The position numbers and the translations under genes were made by a program. Under the pieces are notes generated by a model, which saw only the letters and a program-made list of their open reading frames with translations, ran no database searches and was not told where the DNA came from. DNA of 18,214 bases, from NCBI GenBank assembly GCA_964410215.1, contig CAYPHA010000085.1, positions 1-18,214 of the forward strand, read 5' to 3'. Position 1 is the first letter of the stretch. Every line of letters begins with the position of its first letter. Below are positions 13,654 to 18,214 of this stretch, one piece after another. The stretch is from CAYPHA01 sp964410215 (GTDB lineage Bacteria; Calditrichota; Calditrichia; Calditrichales; CAYPHA01).

Positions 13654-13972
13654 TTATCAGATTATAATGGATAAAGATAAACCTATTTTTGTACTTGTTC
13701 CTTATGAAGAATTTCTGGAACTGGCGAAAAATCATAACGCGCAGTCGACCATTCCCCATGAAGTTGTTGAGAGGCATATACTGGATGGTAAAAATATGGT
13801 TCGTTCCTGGCGTGAATTTAAAGGACTTTCCCAAAAAGAAGTCGCAAGACGTATGCACATTTCTCAATCCGCCTATTCACAGATGGAAAAAGCGAAACAC
13901 CGCTTGCGAAAATCTACTTTGAAAAGAATTTCTGCAGCTCTGGAACTAAAACCCGGGCAATTAGATATCTGA
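13637..13972 (+). CDS. Xre-type antitoxin with Phd-like N-terminal region
   Basis: A 111-residue antitoxin candidate. Residues about 1-30 (YQIIMDKDKPIFVLVPYEEF) resemble the beta-hairpin start of Phd/YefM antitoxins (x-G-K-P-x-x-V-x-V-x-x-x-E-Y/F). Residues about 54-105 form an Xre helix-turn-helix (LSQKEVARRMHISQSAYSQM, then KSTLKRISAALEL) that should bind the operon's own promoter. It overlaps the toxin gene, so translation is coupled. It ends 12 bases before the convergent end of the Nramp-like gene, with no clear terminator between them. Confidence 0.88.
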   Translation: MNGPIDYQIIMDKDKPIFVLVPYEEFLELAKNHNAQSTIPHEVVERHILDGKNMVRSWREFKGLSQKEVARRMHISQSAYSQMEKAKHRLRKSTLKRISAALELKPGQLDI

Positions 13973-13984
13973 AACGTCTATACC

Positions 13985-15247
13985 TCAACCCACCTGAACA
14001 ATCAGATAGATGATGGCAAAGGCTGCCCAGAACACTATTCCGGCCCAGCTCAGGATACGCATTCCTCTGCCTGGTACCCCCTCCTCCGGCATCCCGGGAT
14101 GTGTCACCGCGCGAAAATTGATATAGGCCAGAACCGGGGTGGTCAGGAACGATAAGGTCGTGGCAATATCCATCATGGTTTTAATACCACTCTGTAAAAA
14201 TGCGATCACCGACAGCGCCACCAGTGCCAGAACGACCATCGATCCAAAATATAGCATATGATGCCGGTTTTCCGTTTGCTTTGGCGGGAGGATAATTTCC
14301 ACTACAGATCGTACCACCCGCGGATAGGCATCGGTAACGGTAAGCGTTGTACTGAACATGGTCGTGAAGGCGGCAATACTTATAACCGGTCCGGCCCAGC
14401 TGCCCAGCGCATTGGTATAAAGCGAAACCAGTTGTCCGGCAAAAGCCACACCGCTGTTGGAAAATGATTCTCCTGATCCCGACATCACCAGCGCTCCGAG
14501 CGAAAGGAAAGCGAAAGCCAGGAAAGCCGTGCCCAGGTAACCGAGGTTGAAATCAAACCGCGCTTCCTTCAAACTGGCGCGGTGACCGGTCTGCCTGCGG
14601 CGTTCGATGGACCAGAGCGAATGCCAGACGGAGATATCGACAATGGAAGGCATCCATCCCATCAGGGCGACGATAAAAAGAAGGCCACCGACATTTACGT
14701 AATCCGATACCGGAACCGTTTCCCGGGGTCCCAGACCGGCGAAGAGCAGCGAAATCACGGCAAATAAAGTGCTGATGGAAAGAACTACGATTATAATTTT
14801 AATTAAGGAATCCAGCAGTGGATACCGCCCGAGCAGTAACATGATCATGATGACAACAAGTACGATCGTGCTCCACACCTGCGGGTTCAGGGTCAGCCCG
14901 GTCATCTGACCGGCCAGACCCGCGGTTACCAGTACCAGTGCCGCCTCGACGATGAACATTGTACTGATAGTGAAGATGATAAACACGACCAGTGCCCAGT
15001 TGCCGATTCGTTTATATCCGCTGAGCAGACTTTCACCGGTTGCCGCTGTATATCGCGGGCCATACTCGAAAAACGGGTATTTAAAAAGGCAGGCCAGAAA
15101 TATGGCCCACCATAGCCCAAAACCGTAGTCGGCTCCCGCCCGGGTAGACTGAACGAGATGGGATCCACCGATAGCGGCCCCCGCCATGAGCAAACCCGGT
15201 CCGAGACTTTTTAAAATACCGCTCCTTCCTTGAGAGTTTAATTGCAT
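13985..15247 (-). CDS. Nramp-fold transporter lacking canonical metal-binding motifs
   Basis: A 420-residue integral membrane protein with about eleven hydrophobic helices, matching Nramp (SLC11) length and topology. The first helix begins GPGLLMAGAAIGGSHLVQ (about 16-33) and continues STRAGADYGF. Here the canonical metal site DPGN is replaced by GGSH (27-30). In helix 6 the canonical MPH is replaced by MPS (199-201, in GWMPSIVD). The metal-binding Asp and Asn of helix 1 are therefore absent, although Met199 is kept. The substrate could be something other than Mn2+/Fe2+, or the site may be built differently. ATG 15247 follows GAGGACA. It lies 84 bases downstream of the NtrC-type regulator on the same strand, so read-through or control by that system is possible but unproven. 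Confidence 0.85.
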   Translation of the reverse strand: MQLNSQGRSGILKSLGPGLLMAGAAIGGSHLVQSTRAGADYGFGLWWAIFLACLFKYPFFEYGPRYTAATGESLLSGYKRIGNWALVVFIIFTISTMFIVEAALVLVTAGLAGQMTGLTLNPQVWSTIVLVVIMIMLLLGRYPLLDSLIKIIIVVLSISTLFAVISLLFAGLGPRETVPVSDYVNVGGLLFIVALMGWMPSIVDISVWHSLWSIERRRQTGHRASLKEARFDFNLGYLGTAFLAFAFLSLGALVMSGSGESFSNSGVAFAGQLVSLYTNALGSWAGPVISIAAFTTMFSTTLTVTDAYPRVVRSVVEIILPPKQTENRHHMLYFGSMVVLALVALSVIAFLQSGIKTMMDIATTLSFLTTPVLAYINFRAVTHPGMPEEGVPGRGMRILSWAGIVFWAAFAIIYLIVQVG

Positions 15248-15269
15248 CGCACTGTCCTCAGTAATAACA

Positions 15270-15289
15270 ACCCACCCCCTCCCTGCCGA
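15270..15289 (-). other. G-rich run in the leader of the Nramp-like gene
   Basis: On the minus strand the leader reads GGCAGGGAGGGGGTGGG about 24-40 bases before the ATG. Four G runs of at least two separated by one or two bases could support a two-layer G-quadruplex. It is upstream of the Shine-Dalgarno site, so an effect on transcription or translation is possible but not shown. Confidence 0.35.
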
Positions 15290-15331
15290 CAGAAGGGATC
15301 AGTAGGAGATTTATATTAGTACACCAACCAT

Positions 15332-16696
15332 TCAGCTATTCCGTTTATACCTATTCTTATCAATGCCATGCTTTTTCAGCCGGTACTGCAGTGTCTTGTA
15401 GCTGATACCAAGAATACCGGCGGCCTGTTTGATGGATCCTTTGCTCTGATGCAACGCATTCCGAATGAGTTCAATTTCAGTTTCCGGGATAGAGGAAAAG
15501 GATTTTCCCGGGTTGTCTGCCCCGCTTTTTTCCGGCATCACGAGTTCCTGTTCCGAAATGACGTCGCGATCACAGAGAATGATTGTCTTTTCAATAATAT
15601 TTTCGAGTTCCCGGACATTACCGGGGAAGGCGTAAGATTCCAGCATGGCGACAGCATCCGCTGACAGGGCTGGTTCCGTTTTCCGGTACTGTTCGGCATA
15701 TTTATGAATAAAATGCTTTGCAAGCAAGGGGATATCAGCAATGCGCTTCCGCAGAGGGGAAATATGAATAGAAAACACATTAAGGCGATGATAAAGATCG
15801 ATTCTGAATTGCTGTTGTTCAGCTTTTCCCTGAAGATCTTCATTCGTTGCAGCGATTACGCGCACATCCAGGTCGACAGATGCATTGGAGCCGACGCGTT
15901 GTATTTTCTTATCCTGCAGCACGCGCAGCAGCCGTATCTGCAGATCAGGCCGCATAGTTCCGATTTCATCCAGAAAGATCGTGCCGTTCTGGGCCTGTTC
16001 AAACTTCCCGATGTATGTTTTATGAGCACCGGTGAAAGATCCTTTTTCATGCCCGAACAACTCGCTTTCAATGAGGTTTTCCGGAATGGCACCGCAATTG
16101 ATGGGCACAAACGGTCCGGATCGGCGTTTGCCGCTGAAATGGATTGCCCGTGCGACCAGTTCCTTACCGGTCCCGCTTTCACCCGTAATCAACACCGTGG
16201 CATCGATATCGCGGATGCGTTCAATCAGATGATAAACTTCCTGCATGGAGGAACTGGAGCCGATCAGGTTTTCGTAACGGTAGCGTCGATTCACTTCTTC
16301 TCTCAGGCGTCGGTTTTCCAGCAGAAGGCGGGCTTTTTCGGCGGCCCGTTTCACAATATGCAACAGTTGTTCCTTTTGAAACGGCTTGGTCAGGTAATCA
16401 TAAGCCCCTATTTTTATGGCTTCCACTGCGCTGGGAATGGTACCGAAGGCCGTCATGATGATAACCTGGATCCCCGAATCGTATTCCTTCACAAATTGCA
16501 GGACTTCCAGCCCGTCTTTCCCCGGCATCTTCAGATCAGTCAGCACGATCTGGACACCACCGGTCGCAATTTTTTCTATGGCCTCTTCTCCATTACAGGC
16601 ACTCTCGACCTCATAGCCGGCATCCGTAAGGATATCCCGCAGGATCGTCCGCTGTGCCTGTTCGTCGTCAGCCACCAGAATCTGCATCGCTTCCAC
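15332..16696 (-). CDS. NtrC-family sigma-54-dependent response regulator
   Basis: A 454-residue response regulator with three domains. The receiver (about 4-118) has acidic pocket D10/D11, phosphorylation site D54 (LTDLKMPG), T82 and K104. The central AAA+ domain (about 143-370) has Walker A GESGTGK (172-178), sigma-54 loop GSFTGA (219-224, Ser for the usual first Ala) and Walker B TIFLDE (239-244). The C-terminal Fis-type helix-turn-helix is at about 419-443 (IKQAAGILGISYKTLQYRL). It should activate sigma-54 promoters after phosphorylation by the upstream kinase. Start: GTG 16696 or, three codons on, ATG 16687; GGTGGA overlaps the GTG and suits the ATG, so the shorter form may be right. The gene begins 4-13 bases after the kinase stop. 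Confidence 0.94.
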   Translation of the reverse strand: MEAMQILVADDEQAQRTILRDILTDAGYEVESACNGEEAIEKIATGGVQIVLTDLKMPGKDGLEVLQFVKEYDSGIQVIIMTAFGTIPSAVEAIKIGAYDYLTKPFQKEQLLHIVKRAAEKARLLLENRRLREEVNRRYRYENLIGSSSSMQEVYHLIERIRDIDATVLITGESGTGKELVARAIHFSGKRRSGPFVPINCGAIPENLIESELFGHEKGSFTGAHKTYIGKFEQAQNGTIFLDEIGTMRPDLQIRLLRVLQDKKIQRVGSNASVDLDVRVIAATNEDLQGKAEQQQFRIDLYHRLNVFSIHISPLRKRIADIPLLAKHFIHKYAEQYRKTEPALSADAVAMLESYAFPGNVRELENIIEKTIILCDRDVISEQELVMPEKSGADNPGKSFSSIPETEIELIRNALHQSKGSIKQAAGILGISYKTLQYRLKKHGIDKNRYKRNS

Positions 16697-16700
16697 CGTT

Positions 16701-18214
16701 TCAGGTCATAGTAATTACAACTTCGGTACCGCGGTTTTCTTCGCTTTTTATGGTTATTTCGCCACCGTGTTCCTTAATAATCTTGTAAGCGGTGGGTAAA
16801 CCGAGACCGGTACCGGTTGATTTGGTTGTATAAAACAGGTCAAAAATCAGATCCAGGTTTTTTTCCGGAATACCGCCCCCCGTATCGGAAATACGGATTT
16901 CTCCCGCATCTTTCCTGGTTTCTACTGTAAGGACGCCGGAATCGGGCATCGCCTGGACGGCATTGACCAGTATATTGACCAGGGCTGTTTTAAACCGTTC
17001 CCGGTCCGCTGTCAATACAAACGCAGGTTCAACGGAAGTTTTAAGCTTTATCCCGGATGTGACCAGCTCGCGTTCATACAGGTTCAGAATTTCCTCCAGG
17101 AGCTCCCGCACATCGAAGGGTTTTTTGTCGAGCTGCTCACTCCGGATATAATTGAGGAAATTATTGACCGTCTTATCCAGGCGTTTTATTTCGCCCTGTA
17201 TGGTTTCTACATAAGTGGACGCCTGCCCGTCGCCCGTGTCAACAAATTTATCCCGCAGATGCTCAATAGTCAGATTGATAGCATTGAGTGGATTCCTCAC
17301 TTCATGGGCCACGCCTGCGGCAAGCTGCCCGAGCGAAGCCAGCCGTTCCTTTCTGCGTATCAGGTTCTCTTTTTCCCGGTTTTTTCTCAGTTCACGGACC
17401 ATGGTATTGAAAGAACGGGTCAGCTCCCCGATTTCATCGTTCGATTTCGCGTCGACCGCAACGGTCAGATCCCCCTGGACCACGCGGTCAAAGGACGCAT
17501 TAAGCGAACGTATTGGTTTTACGAATCGTCTGGCAATCAAAGTAACGGCAATAATGGACACGCCGAATAAAAGCAGGGTTATAATGGCATTCCGGTTGCG
17601 CATTTTCCGGATCACCTGGTTCAGCTCTTCCGCATTGTACTGATATTCAAGCAGTTTCGGTGCTTTCGGCGCGCTCAAATCAGGAATAATAAACGAAAAC
17701 GAATAATGGGAGTCCGAGGGTTTTACCAAACTCTCACCTTTCCGCTTCCACTCAATCATATTTCTTTTGACTGGTTTCCTGATCGCGATGACCTCTTCTT
17801 TTAACCGTGACATGCGCTCCTTCAGGCTATCGAAATCAGTGGACCGGAATTTATTCAGGAGCTCTGTCTCACCGTTCGTAAATATTTCGACTTCAATTTC
17901 TTCAGGATCCGGCATTTCTTTGTGAACCCGGAATTCAAAGATATTCTCTTCAAGATGTTCCAGCTCTTTAAGATCCACCTTCACACGCTCCTGTAAGGCT
18001 TCGACATCGGGAACCTGGCGGAAAAGCAGCGAATCATTATCACCAAAAAAATAGGCATCGGTAGCCTTATTAAATGAACGCGTGATCTGCTCAATTTCCC
18101 GGATGATATCCTGGTGGACCCGGTTCGTAAAATAAAACTGCAGGGAGAGAATCCCAGCAAGGAGAAGTGAAATAATTAAAATGAATTTCGTATGTATGCT
18201 GACTTTATTGAACA
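16701..18214 (-). CDS. Sensor histidine kinase (start probably one base outside the window)
   Basis: The open frame continues past an internal GTG (17984) to the window edge and adds a convincing N terminus: a membrane helix (FILIISLLLAGILSLQFYF), then the start of a periplasmic sensor domain. The last two bases at 18213-18214 are the final two of a codon reading xTG, so the true start is most likely ATG/GTG/TTG at 18215, giving about 504 residues. Domains on that numbering: TM1 about 9-28, sensor region to about 205, TM2 about 210-228, HAMP about 230-280. The HisKA domain has phospho-acceptor H304 (AHEVRNPLNAI), and the ATPase domain has N414/N418 (NILVNA), SDTGGGIP around D444 and GTGLGL around 468. 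It partners the NtrC-type regulator next to it. The sensed signal is unknown. Confidence 0.93.
   Translation of the reverse strand, partial: FNKVSIHTKFILIISLLLAGILSLQFYFTNRVHQDIIREIEQITRSFNKATDAYFFGDNDSLLFRQVPDVEALQERVKVDLKELEHLEENIFEFRVHKEMPDPEEIEVEIFTNGETELLNKFRSTDFDSLKERMSRLKEEVIAIRKPVKRNMIEWKRKGESLVKPSDSHYSFSFIIPDLSAPKAPKLLEYQYNAEELNQVIRKMRNRNAIITLLLFGVSIIAVTLIARRFVKPIRSLNASFDRVVQGDLTVAVDAKSNDEIGELTRSFNTMVRELRKNREKENLIRRKERLASLGQLAAGVAHEVRNPLNAINLTIEHLRDKFVDTGDGQASTYVETIQGEIKRLDKTVNNFLNYIRSEQLDKKPFDVRELLEEILNLYERELVTSGIKLKTSVEPAFVLTADRERFKTALVNILVNAVQAMPDSGVLTVETRKDAGEIRISDTGGGIPEKNLDLIFDLFYTTKSTGTGLGLPTAYKIIKEHGGEITIKSEENRGTEVVITMT

Noticed and set aside
13966..14008. Inverted repeat TATCTGA/TCAGATA between the convergent antitoxin and Nramp-like genes
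   Set aside because: A 7-bp AT-rich stem with a 29-base loop and no T run; not credible as a terminator.
15248..15331. Sigma-54 promoter ahead of the Nramp-like gene as a target of the NtrC-type regulator
   Set aside because: No GG-N10-GC pair resembling TGGCAC-N5-TTGCA is visible in this gap, nor did I see one in the other intergenic regions.
15704..16711. Long 335-codon plus-strand ORF over the NtrC-type gene
   Set aside because: It lies antisense to a gene with every expected motif, and its translation shows no domain; it is a shadow of the regulator's codon bias.
1..18214. CRISPR arrays, tRNA or rRNA genes, insertion sequences, phage genes
   Set aside because: I saw no regularly spaced repeats, tRNA-like arms, rRNA segments, transposase, integrase or phage structural genes; the toxin-antitoxin pair is the only mobile-type module.

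Overview
The window looks like chromosomal DNA from a Gram-negative bacterium of the FCB group. The TonB-dependent receptor with an N-terminal carboxypeptidase-regulatory-like domain, followed by a DUF4249 lipoprotein, is a pairing typical of Bacteroidota and relatives. Most genes have clear purine-rich Shine-Dalgarno sites (GGAGG, AAGGAG, GGGAG), which classical Bacteroidota mostly lack. A deeper FCB lineage (Calditrichota, KSB1, Marinimicrobia or similar) is therefore more likely than Bacteroidetes proper. This placement is inference from gene content only.

Layout. 1-346: tail of an unidentified reading frame, a decayed DUF3332 lipoprotein gene, and a (TTTTTTC)n tract. 347-4139 (minus): a MacAB-like export operon of adaptor, permease and permease, with no ATPase in view. 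4382-4720 (plus): an unknown 112-residue protein, possibly on a leaderless mRNA. 4975-6607 (plus): an operon of a SAM-dependent methyltransferase and a ferredoxin-like Fe-S protein, ending in a strong terminator whose stem overlaps the last codons. 6643-9944 (minus): TonB-dependent receptor then DUF4249 lipoprotein. 10085-12596 (minus): ECF sigma factor, membrane anti-sigma candidate, membrane-anchored Spy/LTxxQ-type periplasmic protein, and a lipoprotein with a Gly/Met/Arg-rich segment, closed by a bidirectional terminator. 12801-13253 (plus): ribonuclease HI. 13402-13972 (plus): RelE-type toxin then Xre antitoxin. 13985-15247 (minus): an Nramp-fold transporter lacking the canonical metal-binding motifs. 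15332-18214 (minus): sensor kinase and NtrC-type regulator; the kinase gene probably starts one base beyond the window.

The most interesting regulatory reading concerns 9.9-12.7 kb. The promoter regions of the sigma operon and of the receptor operon both carry an extracytoplasmic-function style promoter, GGAAT then GTCTAA, with 17 and 18 bases between. This suggests that the sigma factor drives its own operon and the TonB-receptor/DUF4249 operon, with the Spy-like protein as the likely periplasmic sensor, in the manner of CnrYXH systems rather than FecIRA. A second unexplained signal is the rnhA leader, where two perfect 9-bp inverted repeats interlock; one covers the ribosome binding site and the other covers the GTG start.
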